Source of the DNA: Aselliscus stoliczkanus
Taxonomy: Eukaryota; Chordata; Mammalia; Chiroptera; Hipposideridae
Reading direction: 5' to 3'
Assembly: GCA_033961575.1 (NCBI GenBank)
Contig: CM066732.1
Span: 80,680,687-80,744,686, forward strand
Length of the DNA: 64,000 bases
Shown: one piece after another, positions 33,886-45,730 of the stretch
Position numbering within the stretch: the stretch's first letter is position 1
How the letters are laid out: the number at the start of each line of letters is the position of its first letter
The notes under the pieces: generated by a model
Database searches by the model: none
What the model saw: only the letters and a program-made list of their open reading frames with translations
Told to the model about the DNA's origin: nothing
Translations under genes and position numbers: made by a program

Positions 33886-36800
33886 AGTCTGTCTCCATGA
33901 GAATTTGCCAGAAATGCACAGCATTTAAAGGAAGTATTAAAAACTAAAAAAATAGAATTCCTATGTACTTTGAAGATTATTTCAATTCTACCTTTTATCA
34001 AATATTTTAAAGTATTATTTACCTTATCTAAAATTAATTGTTATGTGTTTCATCCCTATATGTGGGATCTCAAGAATCTAGTGCTATTTAGAATCTACCT
34101 CAAGACTTAGGCCAGTAGAACTGGACAGTCTGGCACTTTCTATTGCTAAATTAGATCTTGTATTTATTTTCTGGGTTCCCTCTAATCACAAGGTTGATTT
34201 AATTGAAACAAGGCTCCTCACTCTATCTGCTCCTCTTGGTCCAAACTGAGACTGAAACTAAAGGTGACATTGTCTTGGTAGTCTACTCTATCCCAACCCT
34301 GTTCATTCTTTGTGTGTATATAAAACTATAGTAAGGGACCAGATTGAGACCTAAATTCCTGATGGAGACTTGTCCTTATAGGATCCATTTTTAAAAATTC
34401 TTCTGAATTTTAATATGTAGAAACAATTAAAACTTAAGAAAAAGCTATTTCTTGTTTTCATTTTCCTTCTCTTCCTAAAAAAACTCAGTCCAAAAGCTAT
34501 TAGGTAGGTCTAAGGATGAAGGGTCGGGGCTGTGGTAGCCCAGTGTAGGGTGTCTAGATCAGGTGGGTTGAGAGTGGCCCCAGAGGGTGCCAATCACAGG
34601 GAAGTGTCAGACCCCGATCAGAGTGGGGAGAGAATTCATGCAGGAGGGTGGCTGAGCACAAGGTGTTGGTGCAATCTGCACTATTATAAAAGTGCAACAG
34701 GTTTAATATAACTGTGGTGAAATAAAATATGTCATATAAAAGCAACATACAAGTTTAGTAACGTGAGACAGAGAGCAAAGTAGTCTCATTTGCCTGGTAA
34801 TTGAAGAAGATTTATAGATATATCCAAGGCATGGGTCCTCCTAGATTAAAATGCTTCAATAATTCTCTCCATCTCCCTGGTGGCTATTTCCATGGGGGGG
34901 GGGGGGATTAAAAGAAACACACAAAAAATCTTTAGATCAAGGGGCAGGAGCAGGGGTGGGGATGCAGATAGTGGGGGTGGGCAGTCTGGAGGGACTACAT
35001 CCATTGGCACTACCCTGGCTCTGATTCTAAGTACCATGGGACCTATTTGACACAAAGAGATGGTGCCAACCATCCCATCAAGTGTTTATGTACTGATTAT
35101 TCCAACATGATACCATGCCATAAAATGGAGGAAAGAGGTCTATCCTAGAGAATTCAACATGTGATTTATATGAGTGTGTCTTGAGATGTATTTAACATCC
35201 CAACGTTCTCTGACCAGCCTTGGAATTTAAATCATGTAAAGAAAGTCTTTATGACACTATCTCCATAACACTCAAGGGACCTGTCCTGTCCTTTCCTGCA
35301 TTTCACCGCAAAAACATCTCTTGAATAACTAAACATTTTGATGCACAAAGAATTAGGAAATAAGCAATGAACACTTGCCATGGCTGGAACCACGCCACTG
35401 TTCTTCTGAAACTGGCCTAAAATACTAAGCATTGCAAAAGAATTGTAGTGTTTATCCTATGACTTTATGCATCTTTGCATTCATGTGCTTCCCAGAGTAT
35501 CTAAACAGTGCTAATGAAGTACAAGACTTTCAACAAGTGATTGTTACGTTGTTGAAGGGACCTGAGCTCAAGCTTTTACCTTCATTATTTAAATTTTCTT
35601 ATGGAAGTGCTTCTATTTAGCTTCTAAGAGGAAAGAGTAGTCTAGATCTTGTTGTGAAATGGACGCTAATATTATTGGTACTTCCAACTTAACCTTGGGA
35701 AAACATAGCCAGGAGTGGAACATTCCTCTTATGATAAATCAGATCATATAATAATACAAGTTTCCACAGATCAACCTTCTCTTATTCTTCTCCTATCTAT
35801 TCTTAATTTAACACTGGTATGGATGATGCCTTCAGAAATTATACTGTATAAACTGGAGCTTTTGCCTCACTTGAAACACAGTTTGACTTGCTAAATAACA
35901 ACATGCACATAAAAAGGATTTATACATCTGAAGAAAATAAAAACTTAGACATTTTAATATCTCAACAGAATTTATAAATGTGACTATTTTTACTGTGCAT
36001 TATCAGGCAATAGGAACAACAGCAGATTCTGGAAGTGAATTCTACAGAATAGTATGACAATTACTGTTATATATCTCAGCAATCTTCTAATAAATAATAT
36101 GAGTCTTGTTTGCATTTATCAGAGTGATCCTTAAGCAAATACCCATGTGAGAAAGAAACCTTGCATATTTATAAGAATAAATTTACATATAACTACACAT
36201 AAAATATTCCGTTCCTTTGTAAAATACTTCTTTATAATTTCCATTAAAATCATCATGTAATTATACCAGAGATACAAACCTAACAAAAATTATGCCAAGC
36301 ATTATTAGAGGGAATGCTTTTCAATTGCAAGGGCATCTGTTCTGTGAGAATTTTTTGGTTTCAATTTCTGTTACGTTAAAAAAAAGAGAGAGAGAGATAA
36401 AATAAAGACTTTGTCCCTTGCAAAGAACTATGTATGAAGGTCACCAATCAAAATTATTTTTAAACTGTGACAAAAGTAATTATATTAAAGTATTAAATTG
36501 TATATATTATAAACAATAAACAGATCTATACAGAAAGAGGGAGGTTCTATTACAGCCCAGGGATATAAAAAGCACTATATCATAAACATATAACATTGTT
36601 GATGTTTCAACAAATACTCTTTCACTCAGCAGGCATTTTTACTTGGAGTGCTTTCTGCATTTTGGTGCCCATGCAAGGCACTGGATATGGAGATGGATGC
36701 CTGAATATCACAGACCCCACTCTAAGAAAATTACATGGGTAAGACTAAAAATAATAAATAATAATAAATAAACAACTGATTCACAATATAGCATATTTAA

Positions 36801-37129
36801 CGCAATGTCTTAGCCAACTGAAGACTGAATCTTTAAGGACTAGTTCGAAGGGTCACAGAAATATAGAGAAGAACATTCTAGAAAAGGGAAAATGTGTTGG
36901 CAGGTAGCTACAGAGAATAGAACATTATCAGGGAACTGCAGATATTTGAGTGTGTCAGGAGCTGTGTTTGAATGGGTCAGGTCATCATGGAGGAGATACA
37001 AAAGATAAAGATGGAGAAACAGATCTAGATGTCATTGCAAGGAGCTCGGATTTTTGTCTTGAAGGATCTGGGGGCAGATTTTAAGCAGATTGGTTATTAT
37101 ATTAAAACTTATGTTTTAGAAAAATCATT
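33886..37129. other. Unique DNA, no gene recognised
   Basis: About 3.2 kb without a recognised gene. 34894-34906 is a run of 13 G. Minus-strand frames at 34.5-35.4 kb show no domains. Possible small relics only. Confidence 0.5.
34894..34906. repeat. Poly-G run (13 G)
   Basis: An uninterrupted G homopolymer, prone to length error in sequencing. Confidence 0.95.
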
Positions 37130-37137
37130 CTTTGGAG

Positions 37138-37306
37138 CAATGGTTTAAAGTTGTGGTGTCTGGACCATCAGCATCAGTATCACCTGGGAACTTCTTAGAA
37201 AAGCAAAACCTCAGATGCCACCACCAGCCAACTATGGACCCAACAATCAAACTTTTAGAAAGCCCTTCAGGTGACTGTGTGCACACTGAAGTCTGAAAAA
37301 CCACTG
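37138..37306 (-). mobile_element. MER5A-type hAT fossil
   Basis: Ends 'caatggtttaaag' and 'aaaaaccactg' are inverted repeats of the CAGTGGTT type. Inside are 'ggaccatcagcatcagtatc', 'cacctgggaacttcttagaa' and 'cccttcaggtgactgtg', the MER5A order in antisense. No coding sequence. Confidence 0.88.
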
Positions 37307-37629
37307 GTTTCAGAGAACGGAATGGTGGGGGCTGTTTTAATAGCAATAGTTTCAGCTGCCAGAAATTAAAAATCTGATCAAGTTTCTTTGTGTTCAACAG
37401 GAATTCCCAGGAAAGGCAATCTAGGGATGGCACATTGACCAAACGATGCCATCATGAACATGGGTTCCTTCTATCTTTCTACTTCCTCATTTGATGTGAC
37501 TTTTGTTGTTAAGGATACACACTGGCTGTTCTGCTTCCAGGCTCTGTACTGCCACCCCCGCAGAAGGGAAACTGGGACAGGGCAAGAGCAAAGGGTTTGT
37601 CCTCAGGTACTTTCTTTTTATTTTATGGC

Positions 37630-37745
37630 AGAATGAAACAAACATGGAAGCCTCTTCAGACATTTCTGCCCACATTTTATTGATGAGAACCATATCAAGG
37701 GCTTCTCCAGCTACAAAGTTGCAAGTGGGGTAAAATGGAATGACT
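37630..37745 (+). repeat. Possible ancient repeat relic
   Basis: 'cacattttattgatgagaac', 'ctccagctacaaagttgcaa' resembles an old mammalian dispersed passage that is also seen, more clearly, at 59.87 kb. Tentative. Confidence 0.3.
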
Positions 37746-37782
37746 GTCCTGTTAGTAAGCTCTCCTATAAAATGTTGTCATG

Positions 37783-37923
37783 AGGGCTGGCTGAGTGGCT
37801 CAGCTGGTTAAGAGCTTGCTCAAGAGTGTGAGCTGAGCTCTGAGCAACAGCAGTTCGATGCCCAGCCCGAGCTGAGCTGCCAACAGGTGGCAGGATGGCT
37901 CAGCTAAAAAAATAAAATAAAAT
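37783..37923 (+). mobile_element. tRNA-derived SINE, family 2 (sense copy)
   Basis: The sense copy starts gggctggctgagtggctcag, then 'tggttaagagcttgctcaag', a B-box-like agttcgatgcc at 37852-37862, 'gagctgagctgccaacaggt' and 'ggatggctcagc', with an (AAAAT)n-like tail. 'aaaatgttgtcatg' (37769-37782) and 'aaaatgttctcatg' (37924-37937) form a 13-of-14 target-site duplication. Confidence 0.93.
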
Positions 37924-37937
37924 AAAATGTTCTCATG

Positions 37938-40900
37938 TATATTTTTAACAGCTAAATATCTCTATGAAGTACATACATTTTAAGTTGTCTTTTGTAGTAA
38001 GAGGAAAACAAATCTTTAATAGTAAAATCCTAGTCTCTTTGCTAGATCCTTCGTAATTTTCAAATATTATCAACGTATTAATGCCAGGATTCTCCTCTCA
38101 GATCCCTATGAGGGGACATTACAGATCATCTAAAAGTATGTATGACATTTTACTAGAACAGCACAAACTCTGTGGATTAATCTCAGAAATTGAAATAATA
38201 ACACAGAATTACTTTTAGCATTTTAACAACTATGTCTGTCCCACCAAATCTGGAAATTCTTCCTTTGTATCACCTTTGGGGCTCACTGAAATTTGCCAGT
38301 TTACTGTAGATCAAAGTTGGATGTCTTCTGTCCTGAGGGTTGACAAAGGCACGCAAATACAAACACTTGAATCAATAACCTTTCTTCACCTGCCTCTATA
38401 TAGCCTTTCGCATGACCTTCAGTATTGATTTCAAGTATGAGACAAGTACAATTATCTTCATTTATTAGCTAGAGAAACTGTTGTGATGAAAATGAAAATC
38501 ATTTACTCTTATAATCTGACATTTGTAAACTGCTAAGCAATTTGCATGTTGGTGGGAAGCAAGATTCCCAACTCTTTCCTTTCCACATTTTCTCTAAAGC
38601 ATATTGCAAGCAATAAGAATTAAAATTACTTAATATTACTTGAGGGCTGCCAGGAACAAAATCCCAAATTCTTGTGGGTCCATCCTGCATCTATCACAGA
38701 TTATGATGATATGTGGTCCTGGCTTAGGAATTAGGAACAGAAGAAATAGGAGACTCTGAGTAAACACTATTTAATCAAGAAAACAAGCAGCATCATGAAC
38801 AGTCGCTGCTGAATAAATGCAAATACCTTAAGAAATATGTCGTCCTGGACAAAATTCAAAAGCATTTGGGAAGACTAAAACCTTACATGTTATAATTATA
38901 CACATACACTGACAGGAGGAATGAACATAAACAACAGCGCTAACCATTGCTCTTTAATTAAAATAAAAACAATTTTAAAACTTCATATCCCTGAGCAAAA
39001 GGCAAGAGTACCAACTTTAATTTCAAAATCATTATCAATAGTGTATAACACATTGTCAAACAAACACAATTCTCTTGCTGTGCAGTCTGCTCCTATTGGC
39101 ATTTGGCAGTCTGAACACACAGTCATGCTATCGAACGCTCATATTTTCCAAACATAACAAAAGGAGAACAAAACTCTGCAGATTATTAGAAAATATTAGC
39201 AAGCTTGAATATTGATGGCTCCATTTCAGTGGGTTTAGAGAAGGGATAAACTTGACACCTGCTAACTTCTTTAATCATATTTTTTATAATCATATTTATA
39301 TCCAGTGAGATACATCTTAACCAGATATTACATTTAGTGGAAATATAAGGAGGTTTTTTTTTTCTTTTTGATAAAATATTTTACATGCAAATAAATTGAA
39401 GAAAATATTATGGAAGAAAGAAGAAAGGAGAAAATATTATGGATTTTTATCTAATCAAATTTGAGTCTCTGCTGTATAGTAGGAACCATCGAAATTTGCT
39501 GATCTTTGAGCATTTTTTGTCCTTCAAAAAGGATGATTTTTTTTTAATGGCTCAAGCTAATATTGTGTATTCACATTTACTAGTTTGCTAACAGATATAT
39601 ATTACTATCCCTAGCTTTTGAAATTGGTCAAAGTGATAGTATTTGCATGTAAATATAAATTATAGACTGTTTCATCTAAAGGCCTCTTATTTTTTTTCCA
39701 TTTTAGCAGACTTCTCTCAAAGGATCTAAACCTTGCCCAAGCAATTCTCAGAAACTAAATGATGAGCTGCTTACCTTTTCCATGGAGTCCACTCCTGGTT
39801 TTTATTCCCTAGGAGATAAAAGGGGCCTCTCGTGCATGGTCAGGCACCTGTTAATATGCAACATTTTCTCTGAAAAGTTAGAAATGATAATAGCTTACCT
39901 CTCAGCATTCAGGTAAGGCTAGAAAGAAAAGAAGGTGTTTAAGCATTAGACAGAAAGCATCTTTTAGAACAGTTCAAAACCAAAAAATTTCAGGTGTCCA
40001 AATTCCTATTCTGGAAATTAAGGTGTCCAAATTCCTATTCCGGAAATTTAAAAAAGGGGGGGGGAGAAGCTGAAACTTTATGCACACTACTTTTCATGAA
40101 TTTAAATTGAGAGATACTATATGCTATTAAGTACTATTTTAAGCAGCAGGTTATACTCCTTAATACAACAGGGAGTATAAGAATATTAAGTAAGGGAGTA
40201 AGGGAAATGAAGCCACAGAAACTCGCGTGTTATTTGTCTGATGTTGATTTTTGTTCATGGACGCTAGTAGAAAGCACTTTTCAGAAATTTGTGTGAAGCT
40301 AATATGGGAACTGGAGAGACATATGGCTTCCCTGGACTGGGCCACACTTGATAGCGATTAGTCAAGTTGTGTTATGTGAACATTTGAAATGATTCAATTT
40401 TGACATTAAACTAATTGGAAAACAAAGTTTCATTTCAAACTAAAATTGACCCTTGTAGCATTTATGCTGCACCTTGTTCTCTTGTATTTATCCATAGAAT
40501 CCTTACACAGAGATAGCAGTCTTTGTTTTCTTCATTTACAGATTAAAATGTAAATGCTTTCCTTAAATCAAAAAGCCCAAGTCTTTTACCAAACCAGATA
40601 TCGAATTTAGCATTTTCAGGAATTCAGACATGTATTGAGTTTCCAATTTTAGTAACAAGCCAAAATGACTACTTCATTCAACTCTTCTTAAATCTAAAGC
40701 TCTTGAAGGCAATACATTTGCTTTGCTAACTAAGCAAAGCATTTTCATCATTCAATGTGTTTCTTTTAGTGCTCTCTGATTTATATATGAGGGAAAGGGG
40801 AAAAGATACATTTTAGAGCAGTATTTCCCAAATATTGGTGAAACTACCCATTTCGCCAGAGAGGTTGAGGGGTACCTGTTTCAGGGTTTCATTTACAATA

Positions 40901-42853
40901 TTTGCTTCCATATGCTCCCAGATCCAGATAATTCCTAACAAGCCACTACTATATTTTATCCACATGAAAAAGTGCAAATTCTCTCTCATTCTCAACCTTT
41001 TATCTTTGAACCTCTGAGAATATTTTTCTGTCTTGTAATTTCCTTCATTTTTTTCATACACGTAAATTGCATTTCAATATTTCTAATCTGTTAAGGAAAA
41101 TCCTTTGCTTTACTCTTTTGGCTGTAATATCAGGATACAATTCAATTATAATTAGCTTGGTATATGTTTCATTTCTTGGTCTCTATTTTGGTTTGAAAAC
41201 TAGGTTTAATAATCTAGAATGGGCATCCAGGGCCCTTCTCTGAGGCTGGTATATAAGATTCACACTCAGAGGACAGAGGCAGAAGTGTGAAGGAATCTCT
41301 ATAGAGCATCTCATTTCTACCCTCCCAAAGTTATATTTTGTATTTTGTTCATATCCAGAAAGAGAACATCAAAGACATTAAAGGGGTTTCTCAGTCATTG
41401 AGAGGCAACTCTACCCCAACAAAAGGGCTTTGGACTCTTGTCATTATCCCAACCAAAAATTGATCATCTCATTAAAAGAAACACCACAAACAAGAATTCT
41501 AATAAAACAAACAGATTCCCTAGTCCCTAGGAAACTTCTTCGTAATGGAGCAATGTGCCAAACAGCACAATATAAATATCAGAACAATTTGTCCTTGACA
41601 ATCATATAAATAGTTTAGGGCACATAGCCCTAAAAGTAAAGTGTAGGTAGCAATATGGAGAGGAAGACTAAAAAAGTAAACTCCGTTGATGACAGGAACC
41701 TGTAAGCTTTTCATTCTAATAGTAGCAAGCTATGTGCCTCACTAGTTTCCACAATTTTTAAATGATTACCAATAGAAATTATTAAGAAAAAGTGTTTTCA
41801 GTATGCCATCTTTGGTATTCTAGAAAAATTTTAGGTTATTTGTTAGCATCAAAACCCATTTTTACTATACTTTCCCTTTCAAAATAATGTGAAGGAAATA
41901 TACAAAACATACAAAAACCTTAGTGAAGATACTACTAAGAATAATGATAGTTCTACATATTTTATTATGGATTTCAATTTCTTGTTAACCTAAATTGAAT
42001 CGAATGACATAGAATCTTCCTGAAGTGGGCATATTTATTTAATTATGCCTTAAAAATAAATATTGCAGTCCAAAGAATGTATGGTGAAAGTGTTAAAATT
42101 TCAAATATCCTTCTTCAACTCTTCCCCTACAACATAGAAAAAAAAATATTTCAAAGTCAGTAGTTTTAATGTTTTGTGATTAATAGTCTTTGACCTTAAG
42201 ATATGACATATTATTCTACTGCTGAAGAGGGAATCATAGATGTAGAATTTATCAATTTACTGTATCTGTCTGATTCACATTCTGATTTTGAGAAATGAAA
42301 CATTATATTATGGTGTCAAAATGAAAGGAAATAAAAAGGCAGCCTTAAGAGCATTTGGATAACTTAGCTATAAGTTGCTACAGTCAAAGCTGCTAAGATT
42401 TAGTAATTTTTTTAAGTTGGTAGATTTTTTTTTTTTGCACTTTACTATCTTCCCTAGTTTCACATAAGTACATAAGTGAGAAAAAGAACTATCCATTACA
42501 GAGCCTCTCAAAAAATCATGTTTTGTTCATCTGCCAGACTTTTTCAGCAAATGTGTCTATGATGAATTTCTCTCTTCCCCATCCCTCTCTTTTATGCCAT
42601 CTCTATTTGAGAAAATACAGTTGCAGGATTGGTCTTAAAGAATTTTTTTTCTCTGAGAGATCTGGAAGGCCAGATAAAACATACTTATTACTACCTAAAC
42701 TGTATAGGAAGAGGAAAATTCAGAAAATGATGACTTTATTACGACCAAATATTAAATTTCCTTTCATTATTTTTTCTACTCATTCTTTGTAATAAGTGGT
42801 TTATTTTCCAAATTTCTTTCATAAGCTTTTCTTAGTGTATATTTTGATATACA

Positions 42854-42855
<2 letters not shown>
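37938..42855. other. Unique AT-rich DNA, no gene recognised
   Basis: A nearly 5-kb block, the longest without a recognised mobile element. A 29-bp tandem duplication lies at 39992-40049. A possible hAT-type end is near 40815. Short frames show no domains. Confidence 0.45.
39992..40049. repeat. 29-bp tandem duplication
   Basis: 'aggtgtccaaattcctattc' begins both copies (39992 and 40021). The two 29-bp units differ at two positions, so this is a local duplication, not a transposon. Confidence 0.93.

Positions 42856-42902
<47 letters not shown>
42856..42902. repeat. (AT)n microsatellite
   Basis: About 23 pure AT units, likely length-polymorphic. Confidence 0.96.
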
Positions 42903-42905
<3 letters not shown>

Positions 42906-43751
42906 TTCTATGTAGTTCAATGGAAATAATTATTAAAACTAAATTTTGTGAACCCAGAATTGTTCTCTTAGACCACAACTCCTAGTTCTTCCATTCTTCC
43001 CACTCCATTACTCCAACTAGACATACCCTTCACGATCACTGGGACCTTGTCCACAAACCTTCCACATTCTCCTTACTTAATAAATTCATCTCTATGTGCT
43101 CTCTTGCTGCCAAAGCCTGAAATCATGTCCATCTATTAATCCTTCTGCTGCCATCTAACTTCTAAGCCTTATATCCTTCCCCTTACCAGTCTTTTCAACC
43201 TGCAGCTGTGCATTAATGCAACTCTCTTTTCTTTTGGTTACTGTGTGAGATCATCGAAGGCTATATAAATGAGATAATTCACAGCATTTCAAATATTTTC
43301 TTACTAACACCATTGGTCTTTTTTAGTCACCTTCTCAAACCTATCCTTTCAGCTTTACCTAAGCAAATAAAGTATTCTCCAGCTTTTTCTCTGACATATT
43401 TACTGAAATTTCCAGAGGATCTAAAAACTCAAAATGATCCAAACAAACTTCTACACCTCTCTCAAATGAAAGATAACCACTGTATTTCCCCTCACATTCT
43501 CATCTCTGGTGGTAACTTTACTACCCACAAGTTACTCATTGGAGCCATCTTAAGGTTTTTCCTTATCCAGCATACCCCAAGATAATTAAAACTCTGGCTC
43601 TGTCATTACATAAAATCAGAGAGCTCTACATAATAGCAACTAGTATATGAGTCAGAAAAAATAACGAGCATGTCTAAGCTGCGAACCTTAGACTTACTCC
43701 CCAACATCTCCTTCTTAGTCAGTACCCAAACCCAATCTGTCATCCGAGAAT
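42903..43751. other. Mostly unassigned C/T-rich DNA
   Basis: The sequence is L2-like in composition ('ccatctaacttctaagcct', 'ccaaacctatcctttcagc') but I cannot align it. No gene recognised; the 90-codon frame at 43313-43585 lacks domains. Confidence 0.4.
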
Positions 43752-43858
43752 TTTTTTTTTTTTTTGAGGGCAGTGTCACTGGCCTTTATATGTGGGACCG
43801 AACAGGGGCCACTGGCGTCCCAGGCCAGCGTTTAACCACCGCACCACTCGGCCGGCCC
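43752..43858 (-). mobile_element. tRNA-derived SINE, family 1
   Basis: A T run, 'gagggcagtgtcactggcct', 'ggggccactggcgtcccagg', ending 'accactcggccggcc'. 'ccgagaatt' on both sides is the target-site duplication. Confidence 0.94.
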
Positions 43859-44194
43859 CCGAGAATTCTTATTGCATCCACTTTTTAAAATGTGCCCTAG
43901 ATTTATCTCTGTATTTCATCTCTAATGATAATACCTTCAATAATGATCTTTTTATTTCTTGCCCGGAGGGCTGCAATAGATGTTTAACTCTTTTCCTATT
44001 TATAAATTGTTCCATGTACCACAACTATATACTGTGTATACTGTAAAACATACTTTAAAAAACAAAAAAAATTTTCAATAAGATAAAATAACTATAAAAT
44101 TTCCTTTCTGCACCCTGATGTTCTATCTTTCACCTTCCGTCAGATTCAACCATCCCACTTTGGGGACCATTAGGGTAGCTTGGGGTTTTTCAAG

Positions 44195-44372
44195 CTTGGA
44201 ATACTCACATTTTGGCCTGAAAAATTCTTTTTGTTGTGAGGGTGCTGTCCTGTTCATCAGAGGATGTTTAGGAGCATTGCTGGTTTTTACTAGATGCCAG
44301 CAGCATCCCATCCCTAAGATATTTGTCTCCAGATATTGCCAGTGCCCCTGAGGGACAAAAATGCCTCTGATT
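44195..44372 (+). mobile_element. hAT-Charlie-type fossil (MER group)
   Basis: 'cattttggcctgaaaaattc', 'gctgtcctgttcatcagagg', 'atttgtctccagatattgcc' and 'cccctgagggacaaaaatgc' match the family at 32.73 kb. Diverged. Confidence 0.7.
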
Positions 44373-44514
44373 AAGAACAAAGTAAACAGACTCGTAGATG
44401 TAGAGGAAAAACTGAGGGTTGCTAGTTGGGAAGGGGGTGGGGATGGGGAGAAGGGGAAGGGATTAGACAGCATAAATAGACAACTACAATAGTGCCACAG
44501 GGATAAAAAACACA

Positions 44515-44815
44515 GTTCGGGGAATACAATAATGTTGTAAAAATTTTGTGGCGTGTCAGATAGTCACATGTCTTGTTAGGGAGACCACTTCATGGATGGA
44601 GTAGAGGCTTGATCACTGCTCTGTACACCTGAAGCTGATGTTGTATAGTATTGTATGCCAACTGTAACTGAATATGTGGATGGTCACGGGATGTGGAGTG
44701 TACTGTGGAGGGGAGTCAGGGGAGTTGTGATAGATATGTATGATATGGGGGGAGAGTGGGGTGGCGAACTGGGGGAGCGGCATTATCACTTTGGGGGGTA
44801 AAGAGTAAAAAATGA
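44515..44815 (+). mobile_element. L1 3' UTR-type fragment
   Basis: 'ctgtacacctgaagctgatg', 'tcacgggatgtggagtgtac', 'gttgtgatagatatgtatga' and 'ggcattatcactttgggggg' parallel the copy at 31.26 kb. It ends in A-rich sequence. Confidence 0.65.
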
Positions 44816-45494
44816 AGAAAAAAGAAGAACCACTGGTCTGCACAATGGATAAAATAGAAACAAATAAGCCTAATTTACAAACGTGTATGGGCCCAAGCTA
44901 CCTATCCAGCTTTGTCTCACACAACACCCTCCACATCCTGCAGATATACACCCACCTTTGCACATTTTCACACCTATCTGTCTTTATTCATGGTATTGCT
45001 CCATGCAGAATTCACTTCTACCCTTCTTTCCTTGAACAAGAAATGACTCAAGTAGAAACATCTTGATACTATTTCATTGTACTTGGGGTACAGAACTTAA
45101 TCAGCTGCTTGAGGGGAACTGATTGTCCTCTAGTTAGGACTTCAAACTGGGTGAAGATAGCATTTCAAAACAAAAACCAAACCAAACCAAACCAAACAAC
45201 CCCCCACCAGACTATATTTCAGGCATGTAATGTATCGACTTAAAGCCTCAATAAACTATAAATACAAATGTTTTGCTACTGAGAGGAAAGTACACTAGGA
45301 AAACATGTTATTCCGATTAGGAAAAGAGAAAAAGCTATCATTATTATGAATGTATCAGAAATAGGAAACTGAAAGAACCAAGAAAAATTTTACTACCTCT
45401 CAGTTTTGCCTAGTTAACTAAAATCATGAGTCTTTTCACAAATGAATCAAATGCAACTGAAGATATTAAACTAAAAAATTAAAAATTAGTGATT
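44816..45494. other. Unique DNA with an (AAACC)n run
   Basis: At 45167-45197 there is a short AAACC repeat (accaaaccaaaccaaac). A weak L2-like passage lies near 44940-45060 ('catggtattgctccatgcag'). No gene. Confidence 0.5.
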
Positions 45495-45730
45495 AATTAT
45501 ATTTACTATATGCCACGCAATGTGCTAAGACCTTTACATGAGTTAGCTCATTTAATTTTCACAACATCCCTAATGAAATGAATATTTTTATTGCCTGATT
45601 TTAGTTGATAAGCCTATTAGGCTTAAAGAAATTAAGTAATTTAACTAAGGTCATTCAGCTAATAACAAGTAGATGCTGCCTTCAAATTCAGGTTTAACTG
45701 AATCCAAAGCCCACATTTTTAAACAGTATG
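45495..45730 (-). repeat. MIR relic (reverse)
   Basis: 'tactatatgccacgcaatgt', 'gctaagacctttacatgagt', 'tcattcagctaataacaagt' and 'ctgaatccaaagcccaca' follow the reverse complement of MIR over nearly full length. Confidence 0.88.

Noticed and set aside
42523..42792. 89-codon plus-strand frame
   Set aside because: No domain, no splice or promoter context, and AT-rich composition like its surroundings.
44123..44473. 116-codon minus-strand frame
   Set aside because: It overlaps a hAT-type fossil and low-complexity purine-rich sequence; no recognisable protein.
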